A stretch of DNA of 64,000 bases, from the NCBI GenBank assembly GCA_047600805.1, contig JASGKG010000001.1, forward strand, positions 4,774,001 to 4,838,000. The letters run 5' to 3'. Numbering within the stretch: position 1 is the first letter of the stretch; each line of letters starts with the position of its first letter. Both the position numbers and the translations under genes were made by a program. This document shows, piece after piece, positions 17,168 through 25,120 of the stretch. The DNA comes from JADKHC01 sp047600805. Lineage in GTDB: Bacteria > Verrucomicrobiota > Verrucomicrobiia > Opitutales > Opitutaceae. The notes below the pieces were generated by a model. The model saw nothing but the letters and a program-made list of their open reading frames with translations. It was not told the origin of the DNA and did not search any database.

Positions 17168-19116
17168 TACTCGACGGACAATATCGCCTTTCGTCACCGG
17201 TGAGCCCGATCGGGGAGCGGCATGACCTGCGCCTTGTGCCTTTGCGCGATGACGACGCTTGGCTACAGGTATATTTAGCGCTTTCACGAGGTTCGGATGA
17301 TTCGCCGTGGGATTCCATTTTGGTGCGATCCACCTTGGAAGCCCGGGTTTTGCTGGGCGCCCTGGTCGATCGAGCGGGCGCTGTTCATGAATGGCTGGAA
17401 CTTTGGTTCCAGACCACTCCTTCCGCGGCGCAGATCCATCGCACGGGTTATCCGTTGAACAATGCCGCGCTTGATGCGCGCTGGGATGTGGTTGCGGAGG
17501 CAATGCTCCAAACCGACCGCGGCTCCATGCTGGTCACTGGCAATGAACGCACTCCTTCACGGCCAATTTGGATCGATGTGGAAAAAGGCGCAGTCTGGCC
17601 GCCGGTGCGAGGCGAAGGAGCGGACATCGAGGTTTGCTGCGATGAGACTGCGCTGTTAGCAGCCTCCGTGCCGCAGTATAGTAGTTCGGCATCGCGTTTT
17701 CTTTGGCGCAAAGGCAAACCCGAGGCGGGATTTCTAAAAGTCGCAGGCGAAAGCGGAGCTTTTGGTGCCGCGGAACCAAGTTGGGCATCCAAAATACAGG
17801 CTCTGCTGCCCGTGAATCCCCAAGGCGGGCGCATGCTCGTGCGGCGCCATGCTCCGTTCGACTTGGATACTTACGCCGACTTCTTGAGCGGTCGCGGGCT
17901 GGGGCGGAGTCAGTCCACGTCCCCGTTTGTTTTTGTAGATCCGGTTAACCAGTCGGCGCTGGATGCATGTGACCAGCTGCAGCAAAGCGGTGCGTTTTTG
18001 GTGCCGACTACACGCGGATTGGCCGGACGTTTCTTGGAGACTTTTCATCTGAAACTGATGCTCTTCGCTCAAATCGTGAAAGCCGTCCGTGCGCAAGCGG
18101 AGCTGCTCCAGATGCCCATGCTGGGGCTTTCTTCTTCGTCGTTTCGCGTGGATTTTGCAGCGCCCGCGGCCGATTTGCCGATCCTGTGGACAGCTCGAGT
18201 CAGCATCGTTGACGCTTCGATCGCGCGTGTGATTCCGTTGCCCGCAACCGAGAAACGCCGCTTTCAACGCCTCGTCGAACCACGTTCTATGGTCTACAGC
18301 GCTCCCTCGGGCGCGCCGCCGACGCGCGGAGAAGGATCCTTGCGTATTCGGAAATTGGCGACGGGCTCGGAGCGCTACACGCTGGAAGCGACCTTGGCGA
18401 CCGATGAGTACGTGGCGACACGTGACTCGGATATTATGTATTTGGAGATTCCCCTCTCGGGCGATTCGTCGGTTCCTGTCTTTGGCCGACTCGACACGGC
18501 GGAGGCCCTGAATGTGCACGAGCGGCGCTTTCATTCCTTTCCGTCATCGTGGGCGCCGGAAGTGCACGCGATTCTCGTGCGAATGGAAGGGCACGCGTTT
18601 CGGCAGGTGCGTTTTGAAACCGTGCCTCACCTTGGCGCACGACACGACTTGTATTCGCTCGGTGTAATTGGTTCGCGTATGCTGCTTACCCACGCCCGCC
18701 ACACGTTGCCGGAATCCGTCGACGAACTCCTCAGCCTCGCCCGCGCGATGGCCCGGGTGGACGGAGTGACCGCTGCGCAACGCGGTCAGCAACTCGCGCT
18801 CGCCGACGCCCGCTGGCATACGGCGCTGGGGCCGCAACATCACGGACACGGCTGCGCCACGCCCGAGGAAGGCTATCGCTGGGTGCCGATGGAGCTTTGG
18901 TGGGACACGATCGCGACGTTGACGCGTTTTTTCCCGGGTGCCGGCGTTTTTAGTCATGCGCCGGACTTCAACGATTCGACCGAACTGCCCTTGCACAAAA
19001 CCTACGACGAACCCCTGCGCGACCTCGAACGCCTGATTCAACACTCCCGCAGCTTGCTCCTGAGCGACTGGTTGGCGAACCGGGAAGTCGCACGCGTTAT
19101 TCAGCGACTCCGCTAA
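17164..19116 (+). CDS. Large T6SS-associated protein of unknown function, possibly a degenerate kinase
   Basis: I chose ATG 17164, which overlaps the preceding stop in an ATGA, giving 650 aa; an in-frame start at 17089 would lie inside the GYF gene. No signal peptide or membrane helix is visible. I do not recognise the family. The segment LGARHDLYSLGVIGSRMLL (around 490-508) is reminiscent of subdomain IX of Ser/Thr protein kinases (D.YSLG), and FETVPHLGARHDLY could be a remnant activation region, but no HRD or DFG motif was found. A pseudokinase or a scaffold replacing the PpkA branch of T6SS control is inference only. Its tight coupling to the GYF gene suggests joint action. Confidence 0.55.
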   Translation: MILDGQYRLSSPVSPIGERHDLRLVPLRDDDAWLQVYLALSRGSDDSPWDSILVRSTLEARVLLGALVDRAGAVHEWLELWFQTTPSAAQIHRTGYPLNNAALDARWDVVAEAMLQTDRGSMLVTGNERTPSRPIWIDVEKGAVWPPVRGEGADIEVCCDETALLAASVPQYSSSASRFLWRKGKPEAGFLKVAGESGAFGAAEPSWASKIQALLPVNPQGGRMLVRRHAPFDLDTYADFLSGRGLGRSQSTSPFVFVDPVNQSALDACDQLQQSGAFLVPTTRGLAGRFLETFHLKLMLFAQIVKAVRAQAELLQMPMLGLSSSSFRVDFAAPAADLPILWTARVSIVDASIARVIPLPATEKRRFQRLVEPRSMVYSAPSGAPPTRGEGSLRIRKLATGSERYTLEATLATDEYVATRDSDIMYLEIPLSGDSSVPVFGRLDTAEALNVHERRFHSFPSSWAPEVHAILVRMEGHAFRQVRFETVPHLGARHDLYSLGVIGSRMLLTHARHTLPESVDELLSLARAMARVDGVTAAQRGQQLALADARWHTALGPQHHGHGCATPEEGYRWVPMELWWDTIATLTRFFPGAGVFSHAPDFNDSTELPLHKTYDEPLRDLERLIQHSRSLLLSDWLANREVARVIQRLR

Positions 19117-19134
19117 ACTTTTCCTAACACACTC

Positions 19135-19662
19135 ATGAAATCCGCACTCCACCTTTTAAGCTGCTGTCTCCTTACCCTTGGCCTCCTCGGCTCAGCCGGC
19201 TGCGCGTCAAACACCGTCAAGCCGCGAGCGTTCGAGGTGCGTGTTAAAGTCGATGAGTCGCTCGCCAACACCTCGTTGCAGGTCGACTTGATCGGCGCGA
19301 ACTCGCTCGCGGACCTGCCGAAATGGACCACGTATTCGATCACAGAATACTGGCAGCCAGATAATCCGCTGCGCAAAGATGCGACGCATTTGACGGCGCA
19401 GTTCGGTCGCGGTCTGCCGATAACGGTGACCGTGCCCCGCGACCACCCCCATTGGCTAAGCTGGCTAAAGTCCGGCGTTGCGCACCTGGTGATCATTGCC
19501 GATCTACCCGGGATCGCCAACGACCAGCTCGGCAACGCCGATCCCCGACGACTGATCATCCCGTTGGACAAGAAGCTGTGGCCCCGCCGCGCCCCGCTCG
19601 AAATCCTCGTCAAAGACAGCGGCCTTAAACTCCTCACCAAGCAGAAGGCGCAAAAGGAGTGA
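19135..19662 (+). CDS. Outer-membrane lipoprotein, candidate TssJ-like subunit
   Basis: The 175-aa protein starts with a lipoprotein signal (MKSALHLLSCCLLTLGLL followed by GSAGC), giving a lipidated Cys after cleavage. The mature part is beta-rich with ITVTVPRDHPHW and RRLIIPLDKKLWP. TssJ lipoproteins of similar size anchor TssM to the outer membrane, and no other TssJ candidate is visible, so I propose this role from position, size and lipobox. The sequence is not a clear match to classical TssJ, so a divergent or analogous lipoprotein is the honest description. The start is 18 bp after the previous stop. Confidence 0.6.
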   Translation: MKSALHLLSCCLLTLGLLGSAGCASNTVKPRAFEVRVKVDESLANTSLQVDLIGANSLADLPKWTTYSITEYWQPDNPLRKDATHLTAQFGRGLPITVTVPRDHPHWLSWLKSGVAHLVIIADLPGIANDQLGNADPRRLIIPLDKKLWPRRAPLEILVKDSGLKLLTKQKAQKE

Positions 19663-19890
19663 GACGAGAGGGGATCAATGAATATTTCGATTTAGAAAAG
19701 TCTGCCATCATCGCGGAGCTGGTTATTACGCTTCCGTCAGAATTGGTGGCGACGCAGTCCTTCGAAAAAGTCTGAGCCTTGAGCCGCAAACACATGACAT
19801 CCGTCGTCAAAGACCTTCTACCGCCAGCTCCGGTGGTGGAGCTATCGCTGCCTCTGCTGAACATGCGGCTGCATAACGCTAAGGAGGACT
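19663..19890 (+). other. 228-bp spacer with short unassigned ORFs before the effector gene
   Basis: No recognised gene lies here. Two short frames deserve mention. One could start at a GTG overlapping the lipoprotein stop and encodes 38 aa (ends SELVATQSFEKV). The other is an ATG at 19794 encoding 34 aa (MTSVVKDLLPPAPVVELSLP...), whose stop at 19896-19898 overlaps the GTG start of the effector gene. The sequence AAGGAGG at 19881-19887 is the best Shine-Dalgarno site in the region and sits just before that GTG. These may be leader peptides, remnants or nothing. Confidence 0.35.
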
Positions 19891-21276
19891 GTGCCTAATT
19901 TGGGATTTAATTTTCCTGGTTTGAAGTTCGACCTTGGACGCCTGCGTTCGTGGTTTGGACATGATGGTTCGTTTGCACATCCCGATGCCCCGGCGGGCGG
20001 CGGTGGAGCTGGGTTCTTCGATACCCCCGGCTATTTGGGAGAAGACACGATAACGCATGGTTTGCCCGATCCGCATTCGTGGGCGGCAATGCACCTTCAT
20101 TGGGAGGATGTCGCAGGCAGAGTGGCCGAGCACGTTCTTGAGGAGTTGCTTTCAGAAATCCGAGCTTCCTCCAACTGGGATCGATTGCGCCTGCTCTCGG
20201 TTCACCTTCCCGGACCGTACAGTTTTGGTTTAGGAGCTTGTTACGGCGTCGCGAAGAATCCGATCGTGAGTGTGGCGCAACTGTACGAGCTGCAAAAACT
20301 CTTTATCGAGGCGGAGATTTACGCCTATTCGCAAAGGCCGAAGTCGTGGTGGAGCGACGCGGCTTTCAGAGCGACGCTCATGATGAATCCGGCTGGACCG
20401 CTTCACATTTTGAACGGTCTTCGGCGTCACACGCTCGTGCCGGCGGATTTTAAACGAGCCTACGAAATGCGGAGTGCGCTGGTCGACGAGGTGGGTCAGC
20501 TTTTCACCGCTCCTGGCGACTTTTTCGCCCACGTGAAAGATCAGCTGAAGAACACCTACATTGAAAAGTGGAATCGCTTCAAGGCTCTCGAGAAGCAGCA
20601 AGATCTGAAGGGCCAGTTCGAAGCTGGGGAAGTTTTTGGCGATGTGCTGATGGATGTAGTGATGGTGATTCTCACCGTCGTTACTGTCGGTAGCGCAGCC
20701 ATCAAAATAGCTGCAAAGGTCCCTCAACTTGCTCGCGTCGCCGAATGCATACGAGCCTTGCGCACGGCCGAAGCCGGGGCAGCAACGGAGGAGGTAATTG
20801 AAGCGAGAAATGGGCTTCAGCCTACGCGGGCTCGGCCAAAGGAGGGCAATCCTCGTGGTAGCGTGTATCCTGCGCCGAAAACTCCCATTGCTGCTGAACT
20901 TAGCAATATTGAAGCTAATGGTGTAACTCCCACGCAGGTTCGGCAGGGTACGAATGGAAGGGTGGCAGTCATTGGGAGAGATATGAGAACCGTGCGGCCT
21001 TATGCTGAAACCCTTCGGTCCAAGGGATATGAAGTCGAAATTTTTGACCCACCCTTGGTTCCCCAGTCAGCTCTCGATGAATGGCAGGCCTTACGCGCAA
21101 AATATGCTCCTCAATATATACCTGATTCGGAGGTCGTGAAAACTTCGTTGTATAAAGCTAATCAGCAATGGGCGAATAAACTTGTTGCGGACGGTTACAC
21201 AGTGACTGATATTGGATCTGCGCCCGGCTCATCTTTGAGCCCATTCTATGAAATGGAAAAGGCCACGATATTCTAA
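19891..21276 (+). CDS. Probable T6SS effector with an unrecognised C-terminal toxin-like domain
   Basis: GTG start, preceded by AAGGAGG. The 461-aa protein has a Gly/Pro-rich N-terminus, a helical central region, a GQFEAGEVFG segment followed by one strongly hydrophobic stretch (about 252-275: VLMDVVMVILTVVTVGSAAIKI), and a linker ending PAPKTP (~330). Layouts like this are seen in cargo effectors and polymorphic toxins. The last ~105 residues form a separate domain: VAVIGRDMRTVRPYAETL, then NQQWANKLVADGYTVTDIG and a terminal SPFYEMEKATIF. I recall the pattern (IGR.M..V, N.QW, DIG.AP, S.FY.ME) from ends of polymorphic toxins, but cannot name its activity. The 3' part is AT-rich and a small AT-rich gene follows, as in toxin-immunity pairs. 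Confidence 0.65.
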   Translation: MPNLGFNFPGLKFDLGRLRSWFGHDGSFAHPDAPAGGGGAGFFDTPGYLGEDTITHGLPDPHSWAAMHLHWEDVAGRVAEHVLEELLSEIRASSNWDRLRLLSVHLPGPYSFGLGACYGVAKNPIVSVAQLYELQKLFIEAEIYAYSQRPKSWWSDAAFRATLMMNPAGPLHILNGLRRHTLVPADFKRAYEMRSALVDEVGQLFTAPGDFFAHVKDQLKNTYIEKWNRFKALEKQQDLKGQFEAGEVFGDVLMDVVMVILTVVTVGSAAIKIAAKVPQLARVAECIRALRTAEAGAATEEVIEARNGLQPTRARPKEGNPRGSVYPAPKTPIAAELSNIEANGVTPTQVRQGTNGRVAVIGRDMRTVRPYAETLRSKGYEVEIFDPPLVPQSALDEWQALRAKYAPQYIPDSEVVKTSLYKANQQWANKLVADGYTVTDIGSAPGSSLSPFYEMEKATIF

Positions 21277-21280
21277 AGCT

Positions 21281-21745
21281 ATGATAAATGATGCCGAACA
21301 GAATGATGAGATAAGCCAGTCTCGTAGACTGATGTTTGAACAGATCGATTTTTTTAAGGGGAAAGGCTTTGAATTTCAATCCGAAAAATTGAGCCACAGC
21401 AGCTTGGTGGGCAACAGTATTGATTTCAGATTTTATAAGAAGGATAATAAGATAACCATGGATGTTATATATAATCCAACACTGAATAATAATAGGAGAA
21501 GTTTTATCCTTAACTTAAGGAAAGAAGGTATGCAGGACGAGATTTACCTTGAGCAGTTTCTTCGTATCCGGGCTCGAGATGAGTTTTTGGCTTGTTTTAC
21601 GGATGAAGGAAGGGCGTTGGATTTAAAAGAGTTTTGGATGAATTTCTTTAAGATGTTGGACTGCGTTTTTGCTGAGGATCTTAAAGAGAGTGTGTACGGG
21701 AAAGAGTGGGCGGGACAGAAGTTTGATTGGGAAGGGTATAGATAA
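21281..21745 (+). CDS. Small AT-rich gene, probable immunity protein
   Basis: The 154-aa product (ATG 21281, five bases after the effector stop; an earlier ATG at 21248 would overlap it) matches no family I know. It is acidic to neutral, rich in Phe, Lys and Asp, without signal peptide or membrane helix, so it is probably cytoplasmic. Position right after a toxin-like C-terminal domain and base composition (15 of 60 G+C at 21421-21480, against 50-60 % in neighbours) are typical of immunity genes exchanged together with a toxin tip. The immunity role is inferred from layout alone. Confidence 0.55.
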   Translation: MINDAEQNDEISQSRRLMFEQIDFFKGKGFEFQSEKLSHSSLVGNSIDFRFYKKDNKITMDVIYNPTLNNNRRSFILNLRKEGMQDEIYLEQFLRIRARDEFLACFTDEGRALDLKEFWMNFFKMLDCVFAEDLKESVYGKEWAGQKFDWEGYR

Positions 21746-21896
21746 ATGGTTGTGTGACTGTATCGACGAATGCTAACGTGCAGTATGCTTTATCTCGTTG
21801 ATATATTTGAAGTCGGTACTCGACTGTTGATTAATGATTGGGGAAATTAATGGGATCGGTAAAAGATTAAATAGATACAGGTAACGTATTTTAATT
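21746..21896 (+). other. AT-rich intergenic stretch before vgrG
   Basis: The 151 bp share the low GC content of the immunity gene upstream and contain no credible ORF. They may hold a promoter for vgrG, as several A/T runs are present, but I cannot point to a convincing -35/-10 pair. The composition returns to the genome norm inside vgrG, so the right edge of the exchanged block is probably near 21900. Confidence 0.4.
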
Positions 21897-23924
21897 ATGT
21901 GCGCACAGCCTACACAGAAGAATCGTACCATCTCGATTAAGACACCGCTCGGTGACGACAAGCTGTTACTCACTCGGTTTGAATATAAGGAGCAGCTAAA
22001 CGTACCGTTTGTTATATCAGCGGAGGTTTTGTCGACGGAGATCGCGGTCCCGTTCAATAAAATTGTGGGCCACCCCGTCACGATTTCGATGGGATTGGGC
22101 AGCGGAGCAAAACGCTATTTCCACGGCATCGTGTCTGACTTTGCGCAAGTCGATCGAACCGTGGGTGCTGCGATGTATCACATGACGATCCGTCCTTGGC
22201 TCTACCACCTGGGGAACGCGTCGGACTGTCAAATCTTCCAACAAGAGAGCATTCCCGAGATTCTTCAGAAGGTGATTAAGAAGGCGGGTTTCACCGATCT
22301 TGAGGTGAAGCTAACAGAAACTTACGCACCTCTTGAGTACTGCGTGCAGTATCGGGAAACGCATCTGAACTTTATTACGCGGCTTTTGGCGAAAGCAGGC
22401 ATTTGCTATTACCACAAACACGAAGAGAATCGTCACGTGTTGGTCTTGACGGATGCAGTGAAGAGTCACGCTGCGTATCCGGGCTATGACTCGGTTGTGT
22501 ACCGCGAGGCTTCTACGACTGGCTCGTTGGTGGAGTCTATTCAGCATTGGACATCAGCTCAGAGCGCCAAAACCGGCAAATATGTCCAAACGGATTTCGA
22601 CTTTAAACGCCCGAAAGCAGACTTGCTGGTAAACGCGCCCATCTCACGCTCTCACGGGCTGGCCGATTTCGAGAAATTTGATTACCCTGGAGAATATGAC
22701 GACACCGGCGCGGGTCAAAGCTACGCAAAGGCACGGATTGAAGGAATCCAAAGCGCACACGAAGTGGTTCGCGGTCAGGGCAGTAGTCGGGGGCTGGCTC
22801 CCGGGTTCACGTTCAAGTTGAAAGATCACCCGAGGGCTGATCAGAACCGCGAGTATCTATTCACTTTCGTCTGGCTTTCGTTCAATGCTGGCGGGTTCAC
22901 GGCCGGCACAGCGGATTTGCGAGGCGACGGTCAAGAGGCGTTCGATTGTATTTTCGAAGCGATCCCTACGACGCAACAGTACCGGCCCTCGCTATTTGGT
23001 CACAGACCGCGCATCACGGGTCCGCAGACGGCAATTGTGACGGGGCCGTCGGGGGAAGAAATTCACACCGACGAACATGGGCGCGTGAAGGTGCATTTTC
23101 ACTGGGATCGTTACGGGAAGTTCGACGCTGATTCCTCGTGCTGGATTCGTGTTTCGCAGTACTGGGCGGGAAAAGGTTGGGGCGCGATGCACATCCCGCG
23201 CATCGGCCAAGAAGTGATCGTGGAGTTTCTCGAGGGCGATCCGGACCGGCCCATCATCACGGGGCGTGTTTACAACGGTGAGGAAAGGCCGCCCTACGCT
23301 TTGCCCGCGAATAAGAATATTTCGACGTTGATGAGTCGGTCTACCAAGGGCGGCGGTACGGACAATTTCAACGAGGTGAAAATGGACGATTCCAAGGGCA
23401 AGGAGTTGCTCTACGTCCAAGCCGAGAAGGATCGCACGGTGCTCGTGAAAAACGACAACACTGAAACCGTCAAACATGACGAATCGGTTGATATCGGTAA
23501 CAATCGCAAGAAACACGTTCAGAAAAACGAGGACGTGTCGATCGGCCAAAATCGAACGGAGGACGTCGGTAAGAACGAAAAAATCTCAATCGGCGAGAAT
23601 CGCACCGAGGATGTCGGCAAGAACGAACAGATTACCATCGGCCAAAATCGAAAAGAAGAGGTCGGTAAGAACGAAGAGGTAAAAATTGGCGAGAATCGTT
23701 CCGTTCAAATTGGCAAAAACGACAAACTCGTCGTGGGCAAGCAGCTGTTCATCGATGCGGGTGATCAGATCACCATCCAAACGGGAGCCTCGAGCATCGT
23801 GATGAAAAAGGACGGGACGATTCAGATTAAGGGCAAAGATATTTCCGTTATCGGTTCGGGTGGAATCAACGTTAAGGCGACCGGTAATCTCATACTGAAG
23901 GGCGCAAAGATTACAGAGAATTAA
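21897..23924 (+). CDS. tssI: T6SS spike protein VgrG (TssI)
   Basis: VgrG trimers form the spike at the tip of the Hcp tube and carry effectors. The 675-aa protein has the gp27-like N-terminal half (PLGDDKLLLTRFEYKEQL; FVQ-type region QYRETHLNFITRLLAKAGICYYHKHE split by natural residues), then the gp5 OB-fold signature (TDEHGRVKVHFHWDRYG; SCWIRVSQYWAGKGWG; PRIGQEVIVEFLEGDPDRPIITG). The C-terminal part is a beta-helix needle with about five 14-residue repeats (KNE..IG.NR..DVG). No extra catalytic domain is fused, so cargo is probably carried through adaptors such as the DUF2169 protein encoded next. It lies downstream of the effector/immunity pair. Confidence 0.96.
   Translation: MCAQPTQKNRTISIKTPLGDDKLLLTRFEYKEQLNVPFVISAEVLSTEIAVPFNKIVGHPVTISMGLGSGAKRYFHGIVSDFAQVDRTVGAAMYHMTIRPWLYHLGNASDCQIFQQESIPEILQKVIKKAGFTDLEVKLTETYAPLEYCVQYRETHLNFITRLLAKAGICYYHKHEENRHVLVLTDAVKSHAAYPGYDSVVYREASTTGSLVESIQHWTSAQSAKTGKYVQTDFDFKRPKADLLVNAPISRSHGLADFEKFDYPGEYDDTGAGQSYAKARIEGIQSAHEVVRGQGSSRGLAPGFTFKLKDHPRADQNREYLFTFVWLSFNAGGFTAGTADLRGDGQEAFDCIFEAIPTTQQYRPSLFGHRPRITGPQTAIVTGPSGEEIHTDEHGRVKVHFHWDRYGKFDADSSCWIRVSQYWAGKGWGAMHIPRIGQEVIVEFLEGDPDRPIITGRVYNGEERPPYALPANKNISTLMSRSTKGGGTDNFNEVKMDDSKGKELLYVQAEKDRTVLVKNDNTETVKHDESVDIGNNRKKHVQKNEDVSIGQNRTEDVGKNEKISIGENRTEDVGKNEQITIGQNRKEEVGKNEEVKIGENRSVQIGKNDKLVVGKQLFIDAGDQITIQTGASSIVMKKDGTIQIKGKDISVIGSGGINVKATGNLILKGAKITEN
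23486..23737 (+). repeat. 42-bp tandem repeats in the vgrG needle region
   Basis: Inside vgrG the DNA repeats with a 42-bp period that encodes a 14-residue unit, roughly IGxNRxEDVGKNExx, present about five times with substitutions. At protein level this is one turn of the triple-stranded beta-helix needle. Adjacent copies share blocks such as GGTAAGAACGAA and ATCGGC.A.AATCG, so unit gain or loss by recombination would change spike length. Confidence 0.75.
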
Positions 23925-23947
23925 GCCTGCCGTGAGCGCCCATCGGA

Positions 23948-24985
23948 ATGTTCCAAGTCGACAATAAAACTCCGTTCGAGGCCAAACTAGCACTGCTCCC
24001 AAATCCTGAAGGCGTAGAATGTGCCTATGGAATAGTTAAGGCGTCGTTTGGGATTGGTGCTGATGGTAAACTTCGTGCGTTGGAGAAGCAGTTGCCAATC
24101 GCTCTTTCGGACAGCTATTGGGGCGATCCGATCGTCACGAGCCTCAAACAGGCTGGGGAAGTAACCTTGGCGAAGCCTTCCACGGACATCCTGCTCTGTG
24201 GCCACGCGTATGCACCGAGGGCGGAAGCGACGGCGATGGATGTGCGCTTAGCGGTCGCAGAGGTGGTTAAAACACTACGCGTTTTTGGCGATAGGGCTTG
24301 GCAATGTGGATTTTTCGGCTGGAAGCCGTCAGCTCCGAAGCCGTTCGAAAAGATCCCGCTTCGCTGGGAATTCGCTTTCGGCGGCACGGTTATCGCGCCT
24401 GAGGACGAAAATAATCGAGAGTATGAGCCCTGCAATCCGGTGGGCCGCGGGCTGCTGCCGAAGTGCACGAAGGCCGAGTGGGAAGGGCGGTTGTTGCCGA
24501 ATTTAGAGGATCCCCGCACGTTGATCGCCGGTCCGAAAGACCGGCCGGCACCGGCGTGTTTTGCTCCGGTATGTCCGTATTGGGAACCGCGCAAGGCTTA
24601 CGCTGGCACGTACAACGAAGTTTGGCGGAAGCAACGGGCGCCCTACTTGCCGAAGGATTTCGATTCGCGCTTCCTTCAGGTGGCGCCTCGGGACTTGATT
24701 ACGCCGAAGTATTTCAAAGGAGGTGAGCCTGTGGAAGTGGTGGGTGCCACGCCGGGTGCTCCGCTGCGTTTCAAACTGCCGGACCCGATTGTTGATGTCG
24801 CGTTTCATTTCAACGGTACGGCCCGCGCGGAACCGGTGAATCTCGATACCGTTTGTATCGAACCTGACGAACGTCGCATGAGTTTGGTATGGCGGTCGTG
24901 TTTGGTTGTAGACAAAAAGCCGCACGCGCTTTCAGCCATGGAGGTTCGGTTGAGCGACGCGGGTCGGCGCTATCCCAGCGGTTAG
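23948..24985 (+). CDS. DUF2169 family T6SS effector adaptor
   Basis: DUF2169 proteins act as chaperones or adaptors that load effectors, often with PAAR domains, onto VgrG. The 345-aa product begins with the family pattern VDNKTPFEAKLALLPNPEGVE and carries VVKASFGI-like (GIVKASFGIGADGK), DILLCGHAYAP, LRVFGDRAW and IPLRWEFAFGG, all typical. It starts 23 bp after vgrG, the usual neighbour. The client effector may be the toxin-like protein upstream or one encoded elsewhere; no PAAR gene is seen here. It is the last T6SS gene; the 135 bp before the convergent transporter gene show no ORF. Confidence 0.88.
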   Translation: MFQVDNKTPFEAKLALLPNPEGVECAYGIVKASFGIGADGKLRALEKQLPIALSDSYWGDPIVTSLKQAGEVTLAKPSTDILLCGHAYAPRAEATAMDVRLAVAEVVKTLRVFGDRAWQCGFFGWKPSAPKPFEKIPLRWEFAFGGTVIAPEDENNREYEPCNPVGRGLLPKCTKAEWEGRLLPNLEDPRTLIAGPKDRPAPACFAPVCPYWEPRKAYAGTYNEVWRKQRAPYLPKDFDSRFLQVAPRDLITPKYFKGGEPVEVVGATPGAPLRFKLPDPIVDVAFHFNGTARAEPVNLDTVCIEPDERRMSLVWRSCLVVDKKPHALSAMEVRLSDAGRRYPSG

Positions 24986-25120
24986 GATTTCGGGTTGCCG
25001 AAGGCGCCGTGGGCCGGGCGAATTCAACGCAAGCGCCGCTTGTGGATGTACGGTGCTGAGCGCACGATCAGCTCAGCTGACTTTGTTCGCTCGTTCCTAA
25101 GTGGATTGAAAGTGGCCGTT

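Noticed and set aside
1..24985. Prophage or contractile injection particle (eCIS) instead of T6SS
   Set aside because: TssK, TssL, TssM, ClpV and TagF-type genes are specific for T6SS; no phage structural, lysis or replication gene is present.
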